Positions 26,094-34,902 of a stretch of DNA of 64,000 nucleotides are shown here, in pieces; positions within the stretch are counted from its first letter, which is position 1; the number at the start of each line of letters is the position of its first letter. The stretch lies in NCBI RefSeq assembly GCF_000378465.1, contig NZ_KB899936.1, forward strand, positions 1 through 64,000. The letters are read 5' to 3'. The DNA is from Elioraea tepidiphila DSM 17972. GTDB lineage: Bacteria; Pseudomonadota; Alphaproteobacteria; Acetobacterales; Acetobacteraceae. The notes under the pieces are model-generated. The model was not told the origin of the DNA. It saw only the letters and a program-made list of their open reading frames with translations, and did not search any database. Both the position numbers and the translations under genes were made by a program.

Positions 26094-27650
26094 TCACCGG
26101 AACCGCGTCGCCTCGGTGATCAGCGGCCCGAGCGACATCGAGCCCTTGAGCTCGTAGCCGTAATCGACGCTGTTGTGGCGCGCGAACACCAGCAGCGTCT
26201 CGAACAGCGGCACGCCGCACACGGCCTCGACCAGCTTGCGCTGCGCCTCGGCCCAGAGGGCGAGCTGCTTCTGCGGATCGGTCTCGACGCGCGCGGCGTC
26301 GATCTCGGCGTCCGCCATGTTGCAGTGGCTGAAGTTGGTCACCGCGGTCGGCGTCTTGACGATCGACCGTCCGTGATAGAACTGCGTCAGGTAGATGTCG
26401 GCGACCGGAAACCGCGCCGCGCCGTAGTAGACGAGCGGGCTCAGATCCTGACGGATCTGCTGGTGGAAGGTCGCGTGCTCGACCACCTGGAGATCGAGGT
26501 TGATGCCGACGCGGCGGAGCTGCTGCTGCACCACCTGCATGCCGGCGAGCATCTCGGGCAGCTGCGTGTGCACGACGCGCACGGTGAAGCCGTTCGGGTG
26601 TCCGGCCTCCGCGAGCAGGGCGCGCGCGCGGTCCGGGTCGTGCTGGAGCAGCGGCACGTCGGCGGTGAAGCCGAGATAGCCGCGCGGCACCAGCGACTGG
26701 CCCTCGCGCGCGACCGCCTCGCCGCGCCAGCGGACGAGCTCGGCGCGGTTGATCGCGTGCGCGAAGGCGCGGCGGACGCGGATGTCGTCGAAGGGCGCCT
26801 GCTTGGTGTTGATGTTGATGATCGAGAGCTCGGCCGGCTCGAACACATCCACGGTCACGTCCGGCAGGCGGCGCGTGCGTTCGAGCCAGGTCGCCTGCGC
26901 CCGGCCGTAGTTCACGTCGAGCTCGCGGTTCTGGAACGCGAGATCGCGCGAGGCGTCCGAGGGGATGAAGCGGTACGAGACGCGCTTGATCTGCGGCGCG
27001 CCGCGGAAATAGCCCTCGTGCGCGGCGAGTTCGAGCGACTGGTTCGGCGTGACCGAGGCGAAGGCGAAGGGGCCCGAGCCGATCGGCGCGCGCACGAAGG
27101 CATCGCCCTTCTGCTCGACCGCGCGCTTCGAGACGATGTAGCCGCCGGCGTAGTTGGTGACGAGGCCGAGCAGGCTGGGCACGTTCTCGCGCAGCCGGAT
27201 GCGCACCGTGTACGGATCCACCACATCGACCGACTCGAAGGCGCGGAAATCGCCCGAGAACGCCGAGGTCGAGGCCTGCGCCGCCTTGCGCAGGCTGAAG
27301 GCGACATCCTCGGCCGTGACCTCGCCGAAACCGCCGTGGAACTGCACGCCGCGGCGGAGATGGAAGGTCCAGGTGCGGCCGTCCGGGCTCGACTCCCAGC
27401 GCTCGGCGAGATCGGGCTCGATCTCGGCGGGGTTGATGCTGCCGGGCTTGAACCGCACGAGGCCGTTGAACATCCAGGCGACCGCGACACGGTCGATCGT
27501 CGTCACCGCGAAATGCGGGTCGAGCCGGCCGACATCCTGTGCCGCCATGCCGACATTCAGCGTCGTCCGCTGCTGCGCGATCGCCGCGCCACCCAGGACC
27601 GCAACGCCGAGCGCCGCCGCGCCCGCGAGCAGTGCCGCACGAAGTCTCAT
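26094..27650 (-). CDS. Peptide-type ABC substrate-binding protein (SBP family 5), set 2
   Basis: 518 residues with a signal peptide (MRLRAALLAGAAALGVAVLGG then AAIAQ). Family-5 features: LDPHFAVTTIDRVAVAWMFNGLV, FHLRRGVQFHGGFGEVTAEDVAFSLR, VRRAFAHAINRAELVRW. It is closely related to the binding protein at 36062: both share VVEHAT-H-IRQDLS, YYGAARFPVAD-YLTQFYH and the AEIDAAR segment. It sits inside the dehydrogenase operon, so the ligand is probably the substrate (or a precursor) of those enzymes. The ATG at 27650 gives the better signal peptide than 27671. Confidence 0.9.
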   Translation of the reverse strand: MRLRAALLAGAAALGVAVLGGAAIAQQRTTLNVGMAAQDVGRLDPHFAVTTIDRVAVAWMFNGLVRFKPGSINPAEIEPDLAERWESSPDGRTWTFHLRRGVQFHGGFGEVTAEDVAFSLRKAAQASTSAFSGDFRAFESVDVVDPYTVRIRLRENVPSLLGLVTNYAGGYIVSKRAVEQKGDAFVRAPIGSGPFAFASVTPNQSLELAAHEGYFRGAPQIKRVSYRFIPSDASRDLAFQNRELDVNYGRAQATWLERTRRLPDVTVDVFEPAELSIININTKQAPFDDIRVRRAFAHAINRAELVRWRGEAVAREGQSLVPRGYLGFTADVPLLQHDPDRARALLAEAGHPNGFTVRVVHTQLPEMLAGMQVVQQQLRRVGINLDLQVVEHATFHQQIRQDLSPLVYYGAARFPVADIYLTQFYHGRSIVKTPTAVTNFSHCNMADAEIDAARVETDPQKQLALWAEAQRKLVEAVCGVPLFETLLVFARHNSVDYGYELKGSMSLGPLITEATRFR

Positions 27651-27695
27651 CGTCGCGCCTCCCGTCCTCATTGTTGCCCGGCCATCATGTCCGCA

Positions 27696-28814
27696 TCACG
27701 CTGCGCTGCCAAGCGCGAACCGGTCGATGCGGAAGGGGTGGAGCGGCACGTCGGTGCGCCCGTCCAGCACGAGCTCCGCGAGGATCGCGCCGATCCCGGG
27801 CCCCAGCATGAAGCCGTGGCCGGAGAAGCCGAAGGCGTGGATCAGCCCCGGCGTGGTGCGGCTCGGTCCGATCACCGGCAGCCCGTCCGGCATGTCGCCG
27901 TCGATCCCGGTCCAGCTCCGGATCACCTGCACGCCGGCGAGCCTGGGGACGAGCTCGATCGCGCGGGCCATGGCCGTGAGGGTCGGCTCGGGCAGCGGCC
28001 GGCTCCACGGGACCGCGGGGTCGCTGGTGCCGCGCCCGCTGCCGAAGATCACGTTGCCGCGGCGGATCTGGCGCAGATAGACGTCGCCGCCCACCACGCC
28101 CATGTTCGGCTCGATGAAATAGGGGATCGGCTCGCTCACCAGCATGTTCGGCGCGAGCGGGGCCACCGGCACGGCCTCGCCGAAGCGCGCGGCGATCTCC
28201 CCACCCCAATAGCCCATGCAGTTCAGCGCCACCGGCGCGCGCCAGGTGCGATCGCCGATCGTCAGCGTGAACAGCGCGCCGTCATGCGCGATCTCGCTGA
28301 CCGGGGCGTGCTCGTTGATCTCCGCCCCGGCCGCGCGCGCAGCGCGCGCGAAGGCCGGCGCGAGCAGCCGCGGGTTCGCCGCGCCGTCCTCGGGCGCGAA
28401 GGCGCCGGCGACGACGCGTGGCCCGAGCCAGGGCCAGCGCGCATGGATGCTGTTCGAGCCGATGAGTTCGAGCGGCAGGTCGTACTCGCGCGCGACCGCC
28501 ATGTAGTCGGCGAGCTCGGCCTCCTCCGCCGCACTGCGCGCGAGTTTCAGGTGGCCCGTCACCTCGAACTCGGCATCGGTGCCGATCAGCTCCGGCAGGC
28601 GCGCCCAGATCTCGCGCGACCGCCGCGCGATCGGCAGCTCCGCCGGATGGCGCCCGTTCTGCCGCACCCCGCCATAGTTCACGCCCGAGGCCTGGCTGCC
28701 CACCAGCCCGCGCTCGAACAGCGCGACCCGCGCGCCGCGCAGCGCGAGATGCAACGCGGCCGAACACCCGGCACCGCCGCCGCCCAGGATCAGCACGTCA
28801 TGCGTCGCGCTCAT
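27696..28814 (-). CDS. DAO-family FAD oxidoreductase (beta subunit of a three-part dehydrogenase), set 1
   Basis: 372 residues. N-terminal dinucleotide-binding motif VLILGGGGAGCSAALHLALRGARVALFE, then the DAO-fold piece GSQASGVNYGGVRQNGRHP. The C-terminal half has RSWTGIDGDMPDGLPVIGPS and HAFGFSGHGFMLGPGIG, as in sarcosine oxidase beta, HcnC and OoxB. These subunits hold FAD and oxidise the C-N bond of an amino acid (glycine, sarcosine, proline, opine). It overlaps the alpha subunit gene by four bases. Substrate unknown. Confidence 0.88.
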   Translation of the reverse strand: MSATHDVLILGGGGAGCSAALHLALRGARVALFERGLVGSQASGVNYGGVRQNGRHPAELPIARRSREIWARLPELIGTDAEFEVTGHLKLARSAAEEAELADYMAVAREYDLPLELIGSNSIHARWPWLGPRVVAGAFAPEDGAANPRLLAPAFARAARAAGAEINEHAPVSEIAHDGALFTLTIGDRTWRAPVALNCMGYWGGEIAARFGEAVPVAPLAPNMLVSEPIPYFIEPNMGVVGGDVYLRQIRRGNVIFGSGRGTSDPAVPWSRPLPEPTLTAMARAIELVPRLAGVQVIRSWTGIDGDMPDGLPVIGPSRTTPGLIHAFGFSGHGFMLGPGIGAILAELVLDGRTDVPLHPFRIDRFALGSAA

Positions 28815-30181
28815 TCCACCGCCTGGGCGAGGATGGGGATCGGCTTCACCGGCGGCTGACCGCGCAAACGGCCGACCGCGGCGATGTCGCAGCCGAGCGC
28901 ATCGGCGAGGATCTCGGCGGCAGGCGGGCCGCACACGCGCCCCTGGCAGCGGCCCATGCCGACACGGGTGAAGGCCTTGGCGCGGTTCACCTCCGGCGCG
29001 CCGCCGGTGACATGCGTCGCGCGCGCGGCGGCGCGCAGCTCCTCGGCCGTGATCGCCTCGCAGCGGCAGACGATCGTCGCGTCGGGCGTGCGCGCGGCGA
29101 GCGTTGCCGGATACGGGAAGGCACGCTCGAGGGCCGCGCGGAAGGGCGGGATGCGGGCGAGCGCGCGGTCGAGCCGCGCCACCTCGCCGCGGTCCACCGC
29201 ACCGCCGCCGTCCTCGATCGCGGCCCAGGCCGCGCGCGCGCCGGCGAGCTCGGCCGCGTCCGCCCCGGCGATGCCCGCGCCGTCGCCGGCGAGACAGATC
29301 CCGGGCACCGCGGTGCGGCCGGCGCGGTCGTGCTGCGGCACCCAGTTGCGCTGCGTGGCGTCGAAGACGAAGGGCACGCCGGCAAGGTCGGCGAGCTGGC
29401 TCTCCGGCTTCAGCCCGAAGCCGAGCCCGACGGCATCGCAGGCGATGTGGTGCTCGCGCCCGGCGCGGTCGCGCACGCGCACGGAGCCGACCGCGTCCGC
29501 GCCCTCGATCGCGACCGGCACGCCGCCTTCGATCACGCGCACGCCCGCCATGCGCAGCCGCGCGACCAGCGCGAGGCCCCTGGCGAAGGTGGCGGGGTCG
29601 CGCAGCAACCCGGCGGCCGCGCGCGCCTTGGTCGTGAAGGGCGTCGTGTCCAGCACCAGCGCGACCTCGGCGCCCGCCTTCACGTATTGCGTCGCGACCA
29701 GCCAGAGCAGCGGCCCGGTGCCGATGAAGGCGACGCGCGCGCCGATCGCGACACCTTGCGCCTTCAGCGCGATCTGCGCGCCGCCGAGCGTGAACACGCC
29801 CGGCAGGGTCCAGCCCGGCACCGGCACGATCCGGTCCATCGCGCCGGTGCAGAGGATCGCGCGGTCGAAGCCGATCGTCCCGTGCCGTCCGGCGCAGAGC
29901 GTGTCGAGCACGCCGGGGCGGATGTTCCACACCAGCGTGCCGGGCCGCCAGTCGCTCGCCGCGCGCAGCCGCTCGCCGAGCGCGTGGATCGCCTCCGCCT
30001 TCGCCGCCTCGGTGCCGTAGAGGTCGCGATGGCTGCGCGTCGTGCCGGCCACCGGGCGCTGGTGGATGCGCCCGCCATTCGCCGCCGCCTCGTCGATCCA
30101 GACCGGGCGATGGCCGGCGCGCACCAGCACCTCGACCGCGCGCGTGCCGGCCGGCCCCGCGCCGATCACCGCGACCTTCAT
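28811..30181 (-). CDS. FAD/NAD-type alpha subunit with BFD-like iron-sulfur domain, set 1
   Basis: 456 residues. N-terminal FAD motif VIGAGPAGTRAVEVL, second nucleotide site VAFIGTGPLLWLVATQY near residue 150, and a C-terminal BFD-like [2Fe-2S] domain with CRC near residue 375 and GMGRCQGRVCG near residue 415. This architecture matches HcnB and OoxA, and the corresponding part of the sarcosine oxidase alpha subunit without its folate-binding domain. It transfers electrons between the DAO subunit and the small iron-sulfur subunit. It overlaps both neighbours by four bases. Confidence 0.88.
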   Translation of the reverse strand: MKVAVIGAGPAGTRAVEVLVRAGHRPVWIDEAAANGGRIHQRPVAGTTRSHRDLYGTEAAKAEAIHALGERLRAASDWRPGTLVWNIRPGVLDTLCAGRHGTIGFDRAILCTGAMDRIVPVPGWTLPGVFTLGGAQIALKAQGVAIGARVAFIGTGPLLWLVATQYVKAGAEVALVLDTTPFTTKARAAAGLLRDPATFARGLALVARLRMAGVRVIEGGVPVAIEGADAVGSVRVRDRAGREHHIACDAVGLGFGLKPESQLADLAGVPFVFDATQRNWVPQHDRAGRTAVPGICLAGDGAGIAGADAAELAGARAAWAAIEDGGGAVDRGEVARLDRALARIPPFRAALERAFPYPATLAARTPDATIVCRCEAITAEELRAAARATHVTGGAPEVNRAKAFTRVGMGRCQGRVCGPPAAEILADALGCDIAAVGRLRGQPPVKPIPILAQAVE

Positions 30182-30450
30182 GCGCGCCGCACCGCCATGC
30201 CGGGTTCGAGCTGCGTCGTGCAGGCCCGCACGCGCCCGAGACCCTCGACCCAGACCAGGCAGTCCTGGCACGCGCCCATCCAGCAGAACCCCGCGCGCCG
30301 GCCGTCGCCGAACTCGCTGGTCCGCAGGTGGTCGGCGGTGGCGAGGATGGCGGTCAGCAGCGTGTCGCCGGCGAGCGCCTCGGCCGCCGCACCGTCGAGC
30401 GTGAAGGGGATTCGCGCGCGCTCCGCATCGGCGCGGCGCACCAGCCTCAC
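30178..30450 (-). CDS. Small (2Fe-2S) subunit, set 1
   Basis: 90 residues. The segment FCWMGACQDCLVWVEG has the ferredoxin spacing C-x4-C-x2-C, with the fourth cysteine 13 residues later (RACTT). This is the HcnA/SoxA-like small subunit that completes the three-part dehydrogenase with the two genes downstream. The four-base overlaps on both sides mark a single translation-coupled unit. Confidence 0.88.
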   Translation of the reverse strand: MRLVRRADAERARIPFTLDGAAAEALAGDTLLTAILATADHLRTSEFGDGRRAGFCWMGACQDCLVWVEGLGRVRACTTQLEPGMAVRRA

Positions 30451-31142
30451 AGGGTCGGCTCCAGCCGGCAGTTGATGAGCAGCTCCGCGACCACCGCATG
30501 CGCGGGCAGCGAGAGCACGGTTTCGATCAGCGCGGCGACATCCTCGGGCCGGCTCATCTGCGCGCGCGGATGCCTGGTCACGTGCGCGGTCATGTCGGTG
30601 TCGACGAAGCCGGGGCAGATCGCGGTGGCGCGGATGCCGTGGTCCCAGCCCTCGCGGCGGATCGCGTGGGTCAGCGCGACTGCGGCGAACTTGCTCGCGG
30701 CATAGCCCATGTTCTCGTTCGCCACGCGCTTGCCGGAGAGCGAGGAGAGGATCGCCACACGCCCGTTGCCGGAGGCGACCAGGTGCGGCCAGGCCGCGCG
30801 CACGAGATGCTTCGGCCCCTTCACGTTGACGGTCCAGAGCGCGTCGAGCGCGGTGTCGTCGGCATCCAGCAGCCGCGCGACGGGGTTGATGCCGGCGGCC
30901 GCGACCACGGCGTCGATCCGCCCGAAGCGCTCGGCCGTCGCCACGGCCCAGGCCTCGGCGGAGGCCGGGCTCTCGGCATCGTAGCGATGCACGAACAACT
31001 GGTTCGAGTCCGGCAGGTCATGAAGGTCGCGCACGCCGGCGGAGACGGCGAAGCCGCGGTCGAGCAGCCGGAGCACGACCGCGCGGCCGATGCCGCGCGC
31101 CGCCCCCGAGACCATCGCCACGCGGCCGTCCGGGTCAAGCAT
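30447..31142 (-). CDS. Short-chain dehydrogenase/reductase (SDR)
   Basis: 231 residues. Cofactor motif SGAARGIGRAV near the N-terminus, NAG-type motif AAAGINPVARLL, catalytic serine in AILSSLSGKRV and the YxxxK motif in GYAASKFAAVAL. It oxidises or reduces an alcohol or carbonyl with NAD(P). ATG 31142 is preferred over TTG 31148 because GGAG lies nine bases before it; the start overlaps the preceding ATPase gene by eight bases. It separates the two halves of the transporter and dehydrogenase genes in the operon. Confidence 0.88.
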   Translation of the reverse strand: MLDPDGRVAMVSGAARGIGRAVVLRLLDRGFAVSAGVRDLHDLPDSNQLFVHRYDAESPASAEAWAVATAERFGRIDAVVAAAGINPVARLLDADDTALDALWTVNVKGPKHLVRAAWPHLVASGNGRVAILSSLSGKRVANENMGYAASKFAAVALTHAIRREGWDHGIRATAICPGFVDTDMTAHVTRHPRAQMSRPEDVAALIETVLSLPAHAVVAELLINCRLEPTL

Positions 31143-32112
31143 CCGCAAGGGCTCCTGTCGTCACGTGACAGCGGACACGATGGCCGGCGCCGACCGGAAC
31201 GAGCGCCTGGTCCCGCTCGCACCCCTCGCGCCGGAGCGGGCAGCGCGGCGCGAAGCGGCAGCCTTGCGGCATCGCGTCGAGCGCCGGCACGCGGCCGGGG
31301 ATCGCGGCGAGGTCCTGGCCGGCGCGGTCCATGCGCGGAATGGTCGCGAACAGCGCGCGCGTATAGGGATGGCCCGGCTCGGCGAAGATCGCGTGCACCG
31401 GCCCTTCCTCCACGATCTCGCCCGCGTACATCACCGCCACGCGGTCGGCGATCTGCGCCACCACGCCGAGATTGTGGGTGATGAACAGGACGGAGGTGCC
31501 GTGGCGCGCGCGCAAATCCGCGAGCAGCCCCAGCACCTGCGCCTGGATCGTCACGTCGAGCGCGGTGGTCGGCTCGTCGGCGAGCAGCACCGCGGGCTCG
31601 CAGGCGAGCGCCATCGCGATCATCACGCGCTGGCGCATCCCGCCCGAGAACTGGTGCGGATACTCCGACAGCCGCGCGGCGGCGGAGGGAATCTTCACCT
31701 CCTCCAGCAGGCCGAGCGCGTGCTTCAGCGCCTCCTTGCGCGCCATGCCGCGATGGCGGATCAGCGGCTCGGCGACCTGGTCGCCGACCGTCATCACCGG
31801 ATTGAGGCTGGTCATCGGCTCCTGGAAGATCATGGCGACGCGATCGCCGCGGATCTTCTCCAGCTCGGCCTCCGGCAGGCCGGTGATCTCGCGCCCCTCC
31901 AGCACGATCCGCCCGGCGGCGATGCGCCCGGCCGGCGCCGGCACCAGCCCCATGATCGACAGCGCGGTCATCGACTTGCCGCAGCCGCTCTCGCCCACGA
32001 GCGCGAGCGTCTCGTTGCGCGCGAGCGTGAACGAGACGTCCTTCACCGCCGGATGCCACGCGCCGCCGATGCGGAACTCGGTGCGCAGCCCCTCCACCGC
32101 GAGCGCCGTCAT
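31135..32112 (-). CDS. Oligopeptide-type ABC transporter ATP-binding protein (DppD type), set 2
   Basis: 325 residues. Walker A LVGESGCGKSM, VAMIFQEPMTSLNPVMTVG, signature FSGGMRQRVMIAMAL, Walker B VLLADEPTTALD, H-loop FITHNLGVV and the C-terminal PQGCRFAPRCPLRREGC extension. It has no permease next to it but lies in the same operon as dppB, dppC and dppF of set 2, so it is probably their missing ATPase. The separation of dppD from dppF by oxidoreductase genes suggests a rearranged or merged operon. Confidence 0.9.
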   Translation of the reverse strand: MTALAVEGLRTEFRIGGAWHPAVKDVSFTLARNETLALVGESGCGKSMTALSIMGLVPAPAGRIAAGRIVLEGREITGLPEAELEKIRGDRVAMIFQEPMTSLNPVMTVGDQVAEPLIRHRGMARKEALKHALGLLEEVKIPSAAARLSEYPHQFSGGMRQRVMIAMALACEPAVLLADEPTTALDVTIQAQVLGLLADLRARHGTSVLFITHNLGVVAQIADRVAVMYAGEIVEEGPVHAIFAEPGHPYTRALFATIPRMDRAGQDLAAIPGRVPALDAMPQGCRFAPRCPLRREGCERDQALVPVGAGHRVRCHVTTGALADA

Positions 32113-33230
32113 GCCGCCGCCTTCTCGATCAGCCTTGCGGGCGCGAAGGGCGCCACCGGCAGGTTGGTGGTCCCGCGCATCATGATCTCGGCGACCGCGG
32201 CGCCGGCGGCGGGCGCCAGCTGGAAGCCGTGGCCCGAGTAGCCGAAGGAGTGGATCAGGCCCGGGCAGGTCGTGCTCTCGCCGATCACCGGGATCTCGTC
32301 GGGCGTGCGCGCCTCGATGCCGGACCAGCTGCGCACGATGCGCACGCCGTGCATCAGCGGGAACAGCTCCGCGGCGATGCGCGCGGCCTTGGCGAGATTG
32401 CGGAAATCGACCACCGCCGTCTCGGCCGCCACGTCGGCGCGGCCCTGATGGCCGCCGCCGATCAGCACGGTTCCGGCCTCGGTCTGCTTGAACGAGAGCG
32501 CGCGCGAGGCCGCGCCCACGGTCGGCTCGACGAAGCGCGGCAGGCGCTCGGTGACGATCATCATCGAGGACTTCACGCCGCAGCGTATCGTCTCGCCCGC
32601 CATGCGCGCGATCGCCGTGGCCCAGGCGCCGGCGCAGTTGGCGACCCGCTCGGCCTCCCACGCCCCGCGCGCGGTGACGACGCGCAGGGTCCCCGATCCC
32701 GTCCGTTCGAGCCCGACGACGCCCTCCCCCTCCTCGATCACCGCGCCGGCGGCGAGGGCGGCGCGCCGGAACGCCATCACCGTGCGCATCGGATCGGCCG
32801 CGCCGTCGTCGCGCACCACCAGCGCGCCGACCACGTGCGGCGCGACCGCGGGCAGCAGCCGTCGCGTCTCGGCGCGATCGACCAGCTCCTCGTGCGTCCA
32901 GCCGAGTGCCCGCACCTCGGCGGCGCGGCGTTCGAGCCTGGCGAGATCGGCCTCGCTCTCCGCAACCTTCACCTGGCCCGAGGGGCGGAAGCCGCCATCG
33001 TCGCCGACCAGCGCGCGCAGCTTCGTCCACATCTCGAACGCCACCTGCGACAGCGCGATCTCGCGCAGGTCGCGGCCGAGGCGCCGCACGCCGCCGGCAT
33101 TGATGCCCGAGGAGTGCCGCCCGACATGGCGGCGTTCCAGCACCGTGACGGACCAGCCGGCGCGGGCGAGATGGAGCGCGGTCGAGAGCCCGTGCAGCCC
33201 GCCGCCGATGACCACCGCGCGCGCGGTCAT
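32109..33230 (-). CDS. DAO-family FAD oxidoreductase (beta subunit), set 2
   Basis: 373 residues. Nucleotide motif VVIGGGLHGLSTALHLARAGWSV; the segment GRHSSGINAGGVRRLGRDLREIA near residue 40 resembles the set-1 protein. C-terminal pieces are RSWSGIEARTPDEIPVIGES and SFGYSGHGFQLAPAAG, as in sarcosine oxidase beta/HcnC. It overlaps its alpha-subunit gene and the dppD gene by four bases. Clearly paralogous to the protein at 27696, but diverged, so the two sets may act on different substrates. Confidence 0.88.
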   Translation of the reverse strand: MTARAVVIGGGLHGLSTALHLARAGWSVTVLERRHVGRHSSGINAGGVRRLGRDLREIALSQVAFEMWTKLRALVGDDGGFRPSGQVKVAESEADLARLERRAAEVRALGWTHEELVDRAETRRLLPAVAPHVVGALVVRDDGAADPMRTVMAFRRAALAAGAVIEEGEGVVGLERTGSGTLRVVTARGAWEAERVANCAGAWATAIARMAGETIRCGVKSSMMIVTERLPRFVEPTVGAASRALSFKQTEAGTVLIGGGHQGRADVAAETAVVDFRNLAKAARIAAELFPLMHGVRIVRSWSGIEARTPDEIPVIGESTTCPGLIHSFGYSGHGFQLAPAAGAAVAEIMMRGTTNLPVAPFAPARLIEKAAA

Positions 33231-34606
33231 GACGTGTGCGGCTCCAGCGCCTCCTCCTGCTCGTGCAGCGCGGCGAGCTCGCCGAGGGTGAGCGGCTTGG
33301 TCGGGAAGCGCAGCCGGTAGGGCTCGACCTCCTGCACCGGCACGCCGCGCTCGGCGGCGATCACCGCCGCGACCGAGGGGCCGCACATCCGCCCCTGGCA
33401 CGGCCCCATGCCGGCGCGGGTGAACGACTTGAGCTGGTTCGCGCCGAGGCAGCCGAGCGCCACCGCCTCGCGCACCCGCCCCGCCGTCACCTCCTCGCAG
33501 CGGCAGAGGATCGTGTCGTCCTCGGGTCGGATCGGCAGCGGCGCGAACAGCGTGTCGAGGAACGGGCGCACGGCGAGATGCTTGGCCCGCGCCGCGAGCA
33601 GCGGGGCGGCGGCGCTGTCGCGCGCGGCCTCGCCCAGCCGGCCGAGGGCGGCGGCGATGCCGAGTGCCGCGATCCGGCCCGAGAGCGCGGCCACCGCGGC
33701 CCCGCCGACACCGGCGCCGTCGCCCGCGATCGCGATCCGCGCATGGCTGGAGCGGCCCCACATGTCGGTGGTCGGCTTCCAGCAGCGCTGCGCCTCGTCC
33801 CAGACATGCGCGCAGCCGAGCGCGCGGGTGATCTGCACCGAGGGGATCACGCCGTCATGCAGCAGCAGCAGCGAGGCGGGCCTGGTGTGCACCGCGCCGT
33901 CGGCGACGAAGCGGATGCGTTCGAGCCGTGCGGCACCCTCGGCGCGGATCTCGGCCGCGCGGATCCACGGCACCCCGGCCCGGCGCAGGGCAAGCCGCCA
34001 CGCCACGCCGCGCGCCAGGTAGGAGGGCGCGCGCAGGGCCGCGGGCAGATGCGCGAGCGCGCGCCGCCGCCCGGACGGTTCCGCGAGATCGAGCACGCCG
34101 GCGATCCGCCCGCCGGCGGCGAGCGCCTGCGTCGCGTAGAGCAGCAGCAACGGCCCCTGGCCGGCGATCCAGACATCGCGGTCCGGCACCAGCCCGCCGG
34201 TCTTGAGCGCGATCTGCGCCGCGCCGACCGTCATCACGCCGGGGAGCGTCCAGCCCGGGATCGGCAGCGGCCGCTCGGTCGTGCCGGTCGCGATCAGCAC
34301 CTGGGTCGCCTCGGCATCGCGCGCGCGGCCCTGCTCGCTCCAGTAGACGCGGCCCTCGGGCTCGACGCACCAGACGGTGGCGCCGAAGCGCGCCTCGGCG
34401 CCGCTCGCGCGGAACGCCCGCACGGCCTCTTGCGCGGCGCGGTCCTCGTCGTCCTTGGCCGCGCGCGCCTCGATCGCCTGCCAGATGCGGCCGCCGGGGG
34501 CCGGATTCTCGTCGAGCACCAGCACCGAGAGCCCGTGCGCGCGCGCCTCGGTCGCGGCCGCGATGCCGGCGGGGCCGGCACCGATGATGGCGAGATCGAC
34601 CCTCAT
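33227..34606 (-). CDS. FAD/NAD-type alpha subunit with BFD-like iron-sulfur domain, set 2
   Basis: 459 residues. FAD motif IIGAGPAGIAAATEARAHGLSV, GTTERPLPIPGWTLPGVMT, second nucleotide site WIAGQGPLLLLYATQ near residue 155, and C-terminal BFD-like cysteines CRCEEVTAGRVREA and GMGPCQGRMCG. It follows the same plan as the set-1 protein. A longer C-terminal tail (LALHEQEE-type) is present. It overlaps the small 2Fe-2S gene by four bases. Confidence 0.88.
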   Translation of the reverse strand: MRVDLAIIGAGPAGIAAATEARAHGLSVLVLDENPAPGGRIWQAIEARAAKDDEDRAAQEAVRAFRASGAEARFGATVWCVEPEGRVYWSEQGRARDAEATQVLIATGTTERPLPIPGWTLPGVMTVGAAQIALKTGGLVPDRDVWIAGQGPLLLLYATQALAAGGRIAGVLDLAEPSGRRRALAHLPAALRAPSYLARGVAWRLALRRAGVPWIRAAEIRAEGAARLERIRFVADGAVHTRPASLLLLHDGVIPSVQITRALGCAHVWDEAQRCWKPTTDMWGRSSHARIAIAGDGAGVGGAAVAALSGRIAALGIAAALGRLGEAARDSAAAPLLAARAKHLAVRPFLDTLFAPLPIRPEDDTILCRCEEVTAGRVREAVALGCLGANQLKSFTRAGMGPCQGRMCGPSVAAVIAAERGVPVQEVEPYRLRFPTKPLTLGELAALHEQEEALEPHTS

Positions 34607-34902
34607 GCCGCGTCCTCGGCGGCGACATCGCGCGCGCCGTGCTGGCGTTCGATGCGCATGCCCTCGCGCACCGGCACGAGGCAGGTCTGCACGCCGCCCA
34701 CGCCGTCCACCACGGCGAGGCAGTCGAAGCACGCGCCCATCATGCAGAACGGCCCGCGCGGCGCGCCGGAGACGGGCGTGGTGCGCACCGCAAGGATGCC
34801 GGCGGCGAGCAGCGCCGAGGCCACGCTCTCGCCCGCGCGCGCGCGGATCGGCGCGCCCTCGAACAGGATCGTCACCGATCCGGGGTCAGGCCGCGTCAGC
34901 AT
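34603..34902 (-). CDS. Small (2Fe-2S) subunit, set 2
   Basis: 99 residues. FCMMGACFDCLAVVDG carries the C-x4-C-x2-C ferredoxin spacing, with the fourth cysteine in VQTCLVP, as in the set-1 small subunit. Start ATG 34902 gives MLTRPDPGSVTILFEG, a normal beginning; it overlaps the end of the preceding FAD gene by 17 bases. Confidence 0.87.
   Translation of the reverse strand: MLTRPDPGSVTILFEGAPIRARAGESVASALLAAGILAVRTTPVSGAPRGPFCMMGACFDCLAVVDGVGGVQTCLVPVREGMRIERQHGARDVAAEDAA

Noticed and set aside
25509-28859. A 1116-codon plus-strand open frame
   Set aside because: It runs antisense to dppB, the binding protein and a DAO gene, and has the His/Arg-rich composition of a GC-rich shadow.
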